DNA from: Flemingiibacterium sp045600005
GTDB lineage: Bacteria > Bacillota > Clostridia > Oscillospirales > CAG-272
Assembly (NCBI GenBank): GCA_045600005.1
Contig: JAZRXB010000012.1
Span: 1-10,377 of the forward strand
Reading direction: 5' to 3'
Length of the DNA stretch: 10,377 bases
Of this stretch, positions 1-5,988 are shown in pieces. The translations under genes and the position numbers were made by a program. The stretch's first letter is position 1; every line of letters begins with the position of its first letter. Below the pieces are notes generated by a model, which worked only from the letters and a program-made list of their open reading frames with translations, was not told where the DNA came from and made no database searches.

Positions 1-972
1 GATCACCGCGACCTGCTCGCCGACCCGGAGATCGACGCGGTGGTCATGGCGACCCCGATCGACGTTCACGCCGAAACGGTCGTCGACGCGCTGAACGCGG
101 GCAAGCACGTGATGAGCGAGGTCATCGTGGCGACGACCATCGACGACATCTACCGCATCGGCGAAGCGATCAAGAAGAGCGGCAAGACCTACATGATGGC
201 GGAGAATTACTGCTACATCCGTCCGCTTCTGATCGTGGAGAACCTCATCCGTTCCGGAAAGCTCGGCGAGATCTACTACGCCGAGAGCGACTATCTGAAG
301 GATTTTCAGGAATACCATCCGAACTTCCCGAACATCGGCGGCTGGCGGCAGAAGACCTACTTCGGACGGCGCGGGCATCCGTACATCACGCACACGCTCG
401 GTCCGCTGCTCCACATCATGGACGAAAAGATCAAGACCGTCTCCTGCATGGCGGCGGGACACAGCTTCGACATGGAAGCGGACAACACCTGCTGTCTGAT
501 GATGGAGACGGATAAGGGGCATCTCATCCGCCTGCGTTCGAGCTTTGTCTCCCCGCGTCCCGACAGCTTCTGCTATTACAGCTTTCAGGGGACGGAGGGC
601 TGCTATCAGGCTCCTCAGGGACCGACCGATTTCCACAAGCTGTACATCAAGGGCGTCTGCCGTCAGGGCGGCTGGAACGCGCCGGGCGAGTGGAAGAACG
701 TCTACGAGTTCAAGGACTGCTGCACCGACGAGTGGAAGACCTGCTGGAACCCGGACGACTACCCCGCCGATCTGCCGGACAACGGGACCTACCAGTTATA
801 CGACACCGGCGCGAAAATGATGCTCGAAAAGTTCGTCGACTGCGTGCTGCACAATAAGCCCGCGCCGGTCTCCTTCGAGGACGCGGCGAACTGGACGGCG
901 GCGGGACTTCTTTCCGCCGATTCGGTCAACAACGGCTCGAAGCCGTTCGACGTGCCGGATTTCAGGCTCTGA
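1..972 (+). CDS. Gfo/Idh/MocA-fold protein, GH109-like (5' partial)
   Basis: The reading frame is already open at the first base, so about 323 residues of the C-terminal part are visible. The N-terminal Rossmann glycine motif lies outside the window. The visible start (LADPEIDAVVMATP, then HAETVVDALNAGKHV) is the second half of the NAD(P)-binding domain of the Gfo/Idh/MocA family. The usual Glu-Lys-Pro signature is replaced by MSEV (Glu at visible residue 40), so the dehydrogenase lysine is missing. Further on come MMAENYCY and, around visible residues 127-134, PYITHTLG, with Tyr128 and His131. From family knowledge, NAD-dependent GH109 glycosidases carry an EVP signature and a YPTHGLGP motif with catalytic Tyr and His, so a GH109-like retaining/eliminating glycosidase is plausible. 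A simple sugar oxidoreductase remains the alternative. It is the only clear plus-strand gene and is convergent with the next gene. The fold is secure; the reaction is not. Confidence 0.85.
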   Translation, partial: DHRDLLADPEIDAVVMATPIDVHAETVVDALNAGKHVMSEVIVATTIDDIYRIGEAIKKSGKTYMMAENYCYIRPLLIVENLIRSGKLGEIYYAESDYLKDFQEYHPNFPNIGGWRQKTYFGRRGHPYITHTLGPLLHIMDEKIKTVSCMAAGHSFDMEADNTCCLMMETDKGHLIRLRSSFVSPRPDSFCYYSFQGTEGCYQAPQGPTDFHKLYIKGVCRQGGWNAPGEWKNVYEFKDCCTDEWKTCWNPDDYPADLPDNGTYQLYDTGAKMMLEKFVDCVLHNKPAPVSFEDAANWTAAGLLSADSVNNGSKPFDVPDFRL

Positions 973-1018
973 GTTTTCTCAACAATCGAAATATACCAAG
1001 CGCTCTGCCCGGATGGGG

Positions 1019-1051
1019 CGGACGCCGGACGGTCCTGCCGTCCGGCGTCCG
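1019..1051 (+). terminator. GC-rich hairpin after the Gfo/Idh/MocA-fold gene
   Basis: A perfect inverted repeat lies 46 nt past the stop: GACGCCGGACGG at 1021-1032 pairs with CCGTCCGGCGTC at 1038-1049. A further two pairs at 1019-1020 and 1050-1051 make a 14-bp stem with a 5-nt loop (TCCTG). No T-run follows directly; the nearest is TTTTT at 1073-1077. It could be a weak terminator or an mRNA 3'-end stabiliser rather than a classical intrinsic terminator. Confidence 0.45.
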
Positions 1052-1135
1052 GACCTGTCTCTGTTCCGTGACTTTTTGTTCTCTTAGACTGGCAATTTCA
1101 AGCGAAAATAACATATTTTGTATTTCTGCGTTTTC

Positions 1136-1165
1136 AAAAAGAAGCGGAGGGCTTTTGCCCTCCGC
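1136..1165 (-). terminator. intrinsic terminator of the AT-rich secreted-protein gene
   Basis: On the minus strand GCGGAGGGC, loop AAAA, GCCCTCCGC (1165-1144) forms a perfect 9-bp stem. It is followed by TTC and then TTTTT (1140-1136). It begins about 30 nt after the stop codon of the gene at 1196-1981, in the right orientation for it. Confidence 0.85.
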
Positions 1166-1195
1166 CGATAAAATATCAGAAATGAATTTTCTCGC

Positions 1196-1981
1196 TTAAG
1201 AAACGAAATTGCCGAGCTTCACATCATAGGCGTGTCTGACCTGCTTCTCATCATAAGAGTAAAGAATGACCTGATCGGGCATTTTGGAAACGCTGAACGT
1301 GTAAGCGTACTGGTTCATGGTCACATTGTCAGTCGCGTAGATGATTCTGAGAGCCTCCCATTGGTATTCGGTGGAATCGACCACGATGTTTGCCTGATAC
1401 TGTGCAATCATTCTGTTGTCTCTGACTGGGATCTCGCCGTTGATGCCATCGCCTGCGAGCGATACAATCAGCTTGCCGTAGTCGTTGAACGCGATGTTCG
1501 CAATCCAGATGCTGGCAGACTTGCCTTCAAAGTACAGCGTTGCTTCATTCGGGTTGTTGTGAGGTTCCGGTTCCGACGGTGTAATATCATCCGGATTTGT
1601 ATTATTGTTTTGTACTGCCGCAATAACAGCCGCGGCGAGCTGACTGCTGAATGAAACCTGATTGACAGTGTTGTTCAGCAGTTCGTTCATAGTACTGTCA
1701 TATTCATTCCATGCAGTTTCGCTGTCATAATGGAGAGCTTCGATTTTCTTCACAGCGCGTTCAACAGTCTTCCTGACGAATTTTTCATTGCGTTTAGTGA
1801 CAAGAGATCGAATCTGCTCCAGATATTTTTCTTTCAGCTGTGCAAACGAGTCTTCGCTGCACTCCTCGACAACCGAATCCGTTTTCGCGTTGTCTTCGTC
1901 AGCAGCAAATACAGAAATTCCCATTACACCGAATGCAATCACTATTAATAAAACAGCGCATACTTTTTGTAAATTTTTCAT
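1196..1981 (-). CDS. secreted protein of unknown function, AT-rich gene
   Basis: The 261-residue product is not one I recognise. Residues 1-26 look like a Sec signal peptide: KNLQK, then a hydrophobic stretch LLIVIAFGVM, then VFA before Ala27 as a likely signal peptidase I site. There is no lipobox cysteine at the cleavage site. Residues about 35-125 are charged and helical (LKEKYLEQIRSLVTKRNEKF, VERAVKKIEAL), possibly coiled coil. An Asn/Pro/Glu-rich linker follows at about 126-147. The C-terminal ~115 residues look beta-rich (SIWIANIAF, KLIVSLAGDG, TEYQWEALRIIY, AYTFSVSKM), which would suit a small sandwich domain. The start has a purine-rich ribosome site (GAAAGGA, about 11 nt upstream). 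The gene has its own promoter and terminator. It is clearly AT-richer than its neighbours and uses many Asn, Lys and Ile codons, which suggests transfer. An extracellular adhesion or glycan-binding role is possible but unsupported. Confidence 0.8.
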   Translation of the reverse strand: MKNLQKVCAVLLIVIAFGVMGISVFAADEDNAKTDSVVEECSEDSFAQLKEKYLEQIRSLVTKRNEKFVRKTVERAVKKIEALHYDSETAWNEYDSTMNELLNNTVNQVSFSSQLAAAVIAAVQNNNTNPDDITPSEPEPHNNPNEATLYFEGKSASIWIANIAFNDYGKLIVSLAGDGINGEIPVRDNRMIAQYQANIVVDSTEYQWEALRIIYATDNVTMNQYAYTFSVSKMPDQVILYSYDEKQVRHAYDVKLGNFVS

Positions 1982-2016
1982 TGTAATGACTTTCCTTTCT
2001 GAATAATCGAACAGTA

Positions 2017-2047
2017 AATATATTAATTGAATATTTCATTTTGTCAA
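2017..2047 (-). promoter_or_regulatory. promoter of the secreted-protein gene
   Basis: A perfect -35 box TTGACA (minus strand, 2047-2042) is followed after 19 nt by TATATT (2022-2017), within an AT-rich stretch. The 19-nt spacer is long, so a register one or two bases off is possible. It lies about 36-66 nt upstream of the ATG at 1981. Confidence 0.5.
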
Positions 2048-2079
2048 GTGTTCATAGGCTTATTTGTCCCTCATAAAGC

Positions 2080-2113
2080 TTCCCGCGCCCGTCCATCCGG
2101 ACGGGCGCGGGAA
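2080..2113 (-). terminator. hairpin terminator after the AraC-type gene
   Basis: A perfect 15-bp stem joins 2080-2094 (TTCCCGCGCCCGTCC) and 2099-2113 with a 4-nt loop, starting 4 nt past the stop codon at 2117-2119. On the minus strand the stem is followed only by GCTTTATG, so the U-tract is short. The opposite side (TTCTCATTTTTT) is richer in T, so it may also stop read-through from the other direction. Confidence 0.7.
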
Positions 2114-2116
2114 TTC

Positions 2117-3007
2117 TCATTTTTTCGGCTTTACCGGGATCCAGACGCCGCTCTCGTAGGCGGGGTCGTCCTTCTCCCGGTCGCAGCTGTACCACTCGAC
2201 GTTCATCGGAGCGGACTGCTCCCATTCGCCGTTCTGCGGCAGCCACTCGCGGAATACCTGCGTGTTCAGCGACTGGAACGCGCCCGGAATCGCGCCCACA
2301 CAGCGGAACTTTGCCCACATCCCGCCCGGCAGCTCGACGACCTTCATCCCTTCCGGGACCTCGCCGCCCGCGTACCGTCCGCCGACGAGATACCGGAAAC
2401 ACGTTCCGTCCGGCTCGTCGAGACAGACCGCATATTCGCCGATGCAGTTGTCGATGACCGCCTTTTCATACGGGTTCGCGGGCGGCATTCCCGCGTAGAT
2501 CCCGGCACAGTATTTTTCGCACAGCTCGTCCCAGAACTTCGGGATCTTCTCATAGCCTTCCCCGGCGGAAAACGTCCGCTCGAAGCCGATCACCCGAAAG
2601 CTCCACATGGGAACTACCACAACATCCATTCTGTTTCCTCCTGACAGTTCAATATGGATCGAAACCGGTACAAAACGGCGGATGAGCCGACTGTCCTGCC
2701 GGACGGCGGCGGGCGTTGCGCCGTGGAACCGCACGAACGCTTTCGTGAAGCTCTCCGGCGTATCGTAGCCGAAGCGCAGGGCGGCGTCGATCACCTTTCC
2801 GCCCTCCGTCAGCGTCAGCGCCGCCTCGTAGAGCCGCCGGTTCCGGATGTACTCGCCGACCGAATACCCCGTCATCACCGAGAAACCCTTTTGGAGATAC
2901 GCGGGCGACACGGCGGCGGCGCGGGCGACAGCTTCCACGTCAAGCTCGTTTTCGAGATTCTGTTCGATGTATTCGATCGCTTTTTCAAGACAGCTCTCCC
3001 AGTCCAT
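2117..3007 (-). CDS. AraC-family transcriptional regulator with GyrI-like effector domain
   Basis: The 296-residue protein has an N-terminal AraC DNA-binding domain at residues about 5-103. It carries two helix-turn-helix units: VEAVARAAAVSPAYLQKGFS at 24-43, and VIDAALRFGYDTPESFTKAF at 72-91. The family signature continues with FHGATPAAVR. Residues about 126-295 form a GyrI-like/AraC effector-binding domain (MDVVVVPMWSFRVIGFERTF at the start; GGRYAGGEVPEGMKVVELPG; MNVEWYSCDRE near the end), which in this family binds small ligands. This HTH-first architecture matches Rob/BmrR-like one-component sensors rather than the classical sugar-sensing AraC order. The ATG at 3007 has a good GGAGG site 7 nt upstream and its own extended -10 promoter. 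It lies 78 nt downstream of the sialidase-fold gene on the same strand, so it may be transcribed both alone and by read-through. Its ligand and targets are unknown; the GH51 operon is the obvious candidate target. Confidence 0.92.
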   Translation of the reverse strand: MDWESCLEKAIEYIEQNLENELDVEAVARAAAVSPAYLQKGFSVMTGYSVGEYIRNRRLYEAALTLTEGGKVIDAALRFGYDTPESFTKAFVRFHGATPAAVRQDSRLIRRFVPVSIHIELSGGNRMDVVVVPMWSFRVIGFERTFSAGEGYEKIPKFWDELCEKYCAGIYAGMPPANPYEKAVIDNCIGEYAVCLDEPDGTCFRYLVGGRYAGGEVPEGMKVVELPGGMWAKFRCVGAIPGAFQSLNTQVFREWLPQNGEWEQSAPMNVEWYSCDREKDDPAYESGVWIPVKPKK

Positions 3008-3030
3008 GCCGCATCCTCCGTTCCATACAT

Positions 3031-3059
3031 ATTATACCACGCCGCGCCCGGTCTGTCCT
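3031..3059 (-). promoter_or_regulatory. extended -10 promoter of the AraC-type gene
   Basis: On the minus strand AGGACA (3059-3054) is followed after exactly 17 nt by a perfect TATAAT (3036-3031) preceded by TGG, an extended -10. Transcription would begin near 3024, only about 17-20 nt before the ATG, just leaving room for the GGAGG at 3018-3014. An inverted repeat TCCTGTCAGGA (3057-3067) overlaps the -35. Direct repeats TCTGTCC lie at 3052-3058 and 3077-3083, so autoregulation is possible. Confidence 0.75.
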
Positions 3060-3085
3060 GTCAGGAACGATTCAGTTCTGTCCGA

Positions 3086-4204
3086 TCAGCCGTCAAGCTC
3101 GGACCGGTAGATCTTTGTGATCTTTCCGCAGTTTAAGCACCAGTCCGTGCCGCCGCTGTGATAGTACGCGATGAGCAGACCGTCCGCCGTTTCCTGAATG
3201 GCGGGGTAGCAGCAGCTCTCGCTCTCGTCCGACTCGATGAGATACGAATTCTGACGGAAATCCTTCATCACGTTGTGGATGAGCGTCTTCCCCGTCGTGT
3301 CGAACGACAGCCCGCCGTCCGCCGAAAGCGACAGCAGCAGAGGCGTGCGCTTGGCGCTCTGCCAGCGCTCCTTCGCCTCGCGCATCACGTGCGACGCATA
3401 CGGATTGAACACCGCCGCCGCAGATGCTCCGACCGGTTTTACGCGCATCGGCGAATCGGGCGACGAGAAGTGCAGGTTCGGTTCGGGAGCCGTCCACGTC
3501 ACACCGCCGTCCGACGAGAACGACTGATACTGATAGCCGTACCCCGTTCTCGCCCACGTCCAGAGCCGTCCGTCGGGCAGCTCCATCAGCCCCGGCTCCT
3601 GTAAGCCGAACCGGTCGGCATAGGGCGAGCGGATGCGCGTCAGCTCTCCCCACGTTCTGCCGCAGTCGTCCGAATACGCGAACACAGTCTCGCCTTCCAG
3701 TTCAAGTAATTTTGTGCCGTCTCCGCTGTACGACATCGGGGACACGATCCTGCCGCTTTTCAGCACGACCGCGCCGTCGTTGATCGCGCAGTAATAGCCC
3801 TGTATACCGATGCAGAACACCGGCTCCGACCAGCTTTTTCCCTCGTCCTTCGAGCTGCGGAAGACCGGCATACAGGTCATTCCGCCGCCCGGGACCGCTT
3901 CCTTGCGCAGATAGATCACGCCGAGATCGCCGTCCGGCAGTCTTAAAAGGCTCGGCGACATGATGTTCTGCGCCGCCGGGTCCTTTTCGATCAGCACGAC
4001 CGGCTCCGACCAGCTCTCGCCCTCGTCGTGCGAATAGACGCCGGTCAGCCGCGCGTTGTCGTGATCGTCGTGACCGCCGCCGAAGTATTCGGTGTAAAGA
4101 TAGAGGATCGCCCCGTCCTTTAAGCGAAGGAAGGTCCCCTCTCCGTTTCTCGGATTCTTTTCTCCCGTCGGGAGCCATAAGACCTGATGTCCGACCTGTT
4201 TCAT
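3086..4204 (-). CDS. sialidase-fold (BNR/Asp-box) exo-glycosidase-like protein
   Basis: The 372-residue product is built from Asp-box repeats: SHDEGESW at 58-65, SKDEGKSW at 118-125, SDDCGRTW at 178-185, SSDGGVTW at 230-237 and a worn SADGGLSF at 294-301. This is the six-bladed sialidase propeller. LQEPGLMELPDGRLWTWART (201-220) matches the Glu- and Arg-containing strand of the family. The N-terminal FRIP arginine of GH33 sialidases has no clear counterpart (NGEGTFLRLKDG at 20-31), so true sialidase activity is doubtful; the same fold occurs in GH93 exo-arabinanases and uncharacterised families. No signal peptide is visible, so it is probably cytoplasmic. I chose the ATG at 4204 because it overlaps the GH51 stop as ATGA and has AAAGGGGAA 7 nt upstream. 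An upstream in-frame ATG at 4237 lies inside GH51 and lacks a ribosome site. The coupling implies joint action with the arabinofuranosidase. Confidence 0.85.
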   Translation of the reverse strand: MKQVGHQVLWLPTGEKNPRNGEGTFLRLKDGAILYLYTEYFGGGHDDHDNARLTGVYSHDEGESWSEPVVLIEKDPAAQNIMSPSLLRLPDGDLGVIYLRKEAVPGGGMTCMPVFRSSKDEGKSWSEPVFCIGIQGYYCAINDGAVVLKSGRIVSPMSYSGDGTKLLELEGETVFAYSDDCGRTWGELTRIRSPYADRFGLQEPGLMELPDGRLWTWARTGYGYQYQSFSSDGGVTWTAPEPNLHFSSPDSPMRVKPVGASAAAVFNPYASHVMREAKERWQSAKRTPLLLSLSADGGLSFDTTGKTLIHNVMKDFRQNSYLIESDESESCCYPAIQETADGLLIAYYHSGGTDWCLNCGKITKIYRSELDG

Positions 4205-5712
4205 TTCAGATTCCCCTTTATTAAAATGATATTCCACGAATGCGCCGGAAGCGCTGCGGTCAGCCCGTCCTGTCCGACCGATACGTCGAGCGGACGTTCC
4301 GCGGCGTTTTCGGGCGCGTCGAAGCGGTTCTCCGCCTTGATATCATTGTGGTACAGACTGTCGGCGCGCAGGATCTCGGGTTCGCCGAAGCCTTCGAGCT
4401 TCACCGTGCAGGCAAGCGCCCGCTTTTCGTCGCGGTTTAATAGGAACAGCGCCGTCACGCCGTCCTCCCGGTCGTCGGCGAGCATCGCGTCGAGCGAGGT
4501 CAGCGGAGAAGACGGCTCCCCGGCGTGCGCCGTTTCAAATGCGGGCGACGCGATCACCGGCTTCCACGCCGTACCGCGTCCCCAGCGGCAGACGTCGCGG
4601 TAGGGGTAGTACGTGGGCTGACGCAGAAGCGTCCCGTCGTCGTCGGTCATGAACGGCGCGATGACGTTCACGAGCTGCGCCATGCAGCCGATCCCGATCC
4701 GTCCGCAGCAGCGCATCATCGTCAGCATGATCTCTCCGACGACCAGCGCGTCCTCTAAATTGTACACATCCTCCAGCCGGTGCGGCGCAGACTGCCACGC
4801 CGGGATCTTTTTGTCCGCTTCATTGCTGTGATACCAGACGTTCCACTCGTCGAAGGACAGAAGCAGCTTCTTTTCGCTTTCAAGCTCCGCGCCGATCTTA
4901 TCGCACAGCTCCCACTGACCGCGCAGACGGCTTTCCAGTCCCGCCGCGCTTCTCATGTAGCGCGGGAAATCGTTCGCGCCGTTGGAAAAATAGGCGTGGA
5001 CCGACAGATAATCGTAGTATTTGTACCCGTACCGCAGCGTCGCCTCGGTCCAGCCCGAGCCGCCGAGTCCGCTGCACGCGATGATTCTGATCGACGGGTC
5101 GAGCATTTTCATCGCCTTTGCGAACTCGCCCGACACGCGCGCATACTCCGCCGCCGTTTCGAGATTGATCTGCCACCAGCCGTCCGGCTCGTTGCCCATG
5201 CTGAAATAGCGGATGCCGAAGGGCTTTTCATATCCGTGCGAGCGGCGCAGGTCGCTGTAATAGGTCCCGCCGGGGAAATTGCAGTATTCGAGCAGATGCA
5301 GCGCGTCCATGATCGTTCCGGTCGCCGTGTTGACGCAGATCATCAGCTCGCAGCCGACCTTCCGCGCCCATTCGACCGCCTCGCCGATGCCGAACTGATT
5401 CGGCTCCATCTCGTGCCACGGGAGGTTAAGTCCCGTGCGGCGTTCCTTCTTCGGACCGATCGCGTCCTCCCAGTTCCATGTCGAGATATAGCTTCCGCCC
5501 GGATAGCGCACGAGCGGGAGCTTCATGTCCCGGCATTCGCCGATCAGCGCGGCGTTGAAGCCGTCCTCATCCGCCGACGGCGTACCCGGCGCATAGACGC
5601 CGCCATAGACGCAGCGCCCCGTATGTTCGATGAAATTTCCCCAGATCAGGGGATCGATCTCACCGACCCGGACCGCGCCGTCAAGCGAAACCGATGCTTT
5701 TTCTTCCGTCAT
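4201..5712 (-). CDS. GH51 alpha-L-arabinofuranosidase
   Basis: At 503 residues it has the normal length of bacterial GH51 enzymes, retaining exo-hydrolases that release L-arabinofuranose from arabinan, arabinoxylan or arabino-oligosaccharides. Visible landmarks are PLIWGNFIEHTGRCVYGGVY at 21-40, LVRYPGGSY at 67-75, and CVNTATGT at 126-133. The acid/base motif FSMGNEPDGWW has Glu175, and the nucleophile motif LLSFDEWNVWY has Glu289. Both catalytic residues sit in the expected places of the (beta/alpha)8 barrel, and Arg69 and Asn174 of the active site are present. Residues beyond about 385 form the family's C-terminal beta-sandwich. No signal peptide is present, so the substrate is likely an imported oligosaccharide. 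The ATG at 5712 has GGGGAGG 7 nt upstream. The TGA overlaps the ATG of the sialidase-fold gene. The gene is preceded by a promoter and a long structured leader. The symbol abfA would fit, but orthology cannot be proven here. Confidence 0.96.
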   Translation of the reverse strand: MTEEKASVSLDGAVRVGEIDPLIWGNFIEHTGRCVYGGVYAPGTPSADEDGFNAALIGECRDMKLPLVRYPGGSYISTWNWEDAIGPKKERRTGLNLPWHEMEPNQFGIGEAVEWARKVGCELMICVNTATGTIMDALHLLEYCNFPGGTYYSDLRRSHGYEKPFGIRYFSMGNEPDGWWQINLETAAEYARVSGEFAKAMKMLDPSIRIIACSGLGGSGWTEATLRYGYKYYDYLSVHAYFSNGANDFPRYMRSAAGLESRLRGQWELCDKIGAELESEKKLLLSFDEWNVWYHSNEADKKIPAWQSAPHRLEDVYNLEDALVVGEIMLTMMRCCGRIGIGCMAQLVNVIAPFMTDDDGTLLRQPTYYPYRDVCRWGRGTAWKPVIASPAFETAHAGEPSSPLTSLDAMLADDREDGVTALFLLNRDEKRALACTVKLEGFGEPEILRADSLYHNDIKAENRFDAPENAAERPLDVSVGQDGLTAALPAHSWNIILIKGNLK

Positions 5713-5744
5713 GGCAAAGCCTCCCCAAAATTTGTGACAGTGAA

Positions 5745-5825
5745 ACGCTGAATCAGGTTGATTTCGGCGTAAAACGCCATAAATCCCGGCGATATTTGCG
5801 CCGAAGTCCCAAGTTTGATCAGCGT
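5745..5825 (-). promoter_or_regulatory. long nested stem-loop in the GH51 leader, candidate cis-regulatory RNA
   Basis: Read on the minus strand, an outer stem pairs ACGCTGATCA (5825-5816) with TGATTCAGCGT (5755-5745), 10 pairs with one bulged base. Inside it, TTCGGCG (5805-5799) pairs perfectly with CGCCGAA (5769-5763). Inside that, CGCC (5791-5788) pairs with GGCG (5778-5775) around a 9-nt loop. Internal loops of about 10/7 and 7/5 nt separate the stems. Two local hairpins (GGCGT/ACGCC at 5766-5778; CGGCG/CGCCG at 5787-5803) compete with the middle stem, so two folds are possible. It ends about 19 nt before the GH51 ribosome site. I do not recognise a known riboswitch class. Pairing is seen by eye; function is inference. 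Confidence 0.4.
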
Positions 5826-5836
5826 ATTTCCTGAAA

Positions 5837-5866
5837 AGCCGCTCCCGCCTGACGGCAGGAGCGGCT
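5837..5866 (-). terminator. terminator-like hairpin, terminator or attenuator
   Basis: On the minus strand AGCCGCTCC (5866-5858) pairs with GGAGCGGCT (5845-5837). Three more pairs follow inside after one mismatch, giving a 4-nt loop. The stem is followed by TTTC, making TTTT with the last base of the stem, so the U-tract is short. It may end transcripts coming from the transporter operon, or it may act as an attenuator, because it lies about 22 nt after the predicted start of transcription of the GH51 promoter. Confidence 0.6.
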
Positions 5867-5894
5867 CGAATCCGGCTTGTCAGCCGCCGCCATT

Positions 5895-5923
5895 ATGATA
5901 GCACAATCCACACGGTCTGTCAA
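5895..5923 (-). promoter_or_regulatory. sigma-70 promoter of the GH51 operon
   Basis: On the minus strand a perfect TTGACA (5923-5918) is followed after exactly 17 nt by TATCAT (5900-5895), preceded by TGC as an extended -10. This is the best promoter match in the window. Transcription should begin near 5888, giving a leader of about 175 nt before the GH51 ATG. Confidence 0.8.
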
Positions 5924-5937
5924 GCCGCCGGCGAGGA

Positions 5938-5952
5938 TTTGTCCCGGACAAA
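5938..5952. promoter_or_regulatory. palindrome TTTGTCC-C-GGACAAA, candidate operator
   Basis: This is a perfect 7-bp inverted repeat around a single central base. Its centre lies about 57 nt upstream of the predicted GH51 transcription start, just above the -35 box, a usual place for an activator site. The half-site TGTCC recurs in the palindrome at 5974-5988 and in the AraC promoter region. The binding protein is unknown. Confidence 0.45.
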
Positions 5953-5973
5953 CCGGACGTTTTCACGCCGTCG

Positions 5974-5988
5974 TGTCCGGTTCGGACA
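5974..5988. promoter_or_regulatory. palindrome TGTCCG-GTT-CGGACA, candidate operator
   Basis: This is a perfect 6-bp inverted repeat with a 3-nt centre, 36 nt (centre to centre) upstream of the palindrome at 5938-5952 and sharing its TGTCC/GGACA half-sites. It also coincides with the outer edge of the 55-bp tandem repeat, so it could be a structural part of that repeat instead. Confidence 0.4.

Noticed and set aside
4780..5751. Open frame of 323 codons on the plus strand opposite GH51
   Set aside because: It mirrors the GH51 gene with its catalytic motifs, is Arg/Asp/Val-rich, and has no recognisable domain.
5738..5756. Catabolite-response-element-like GTGAAACGCTGAATCA upstream of GH51
   Set aside because: The central CG is off by one base from the cre consensus and the sequence is better explained as one arm of the long stem.
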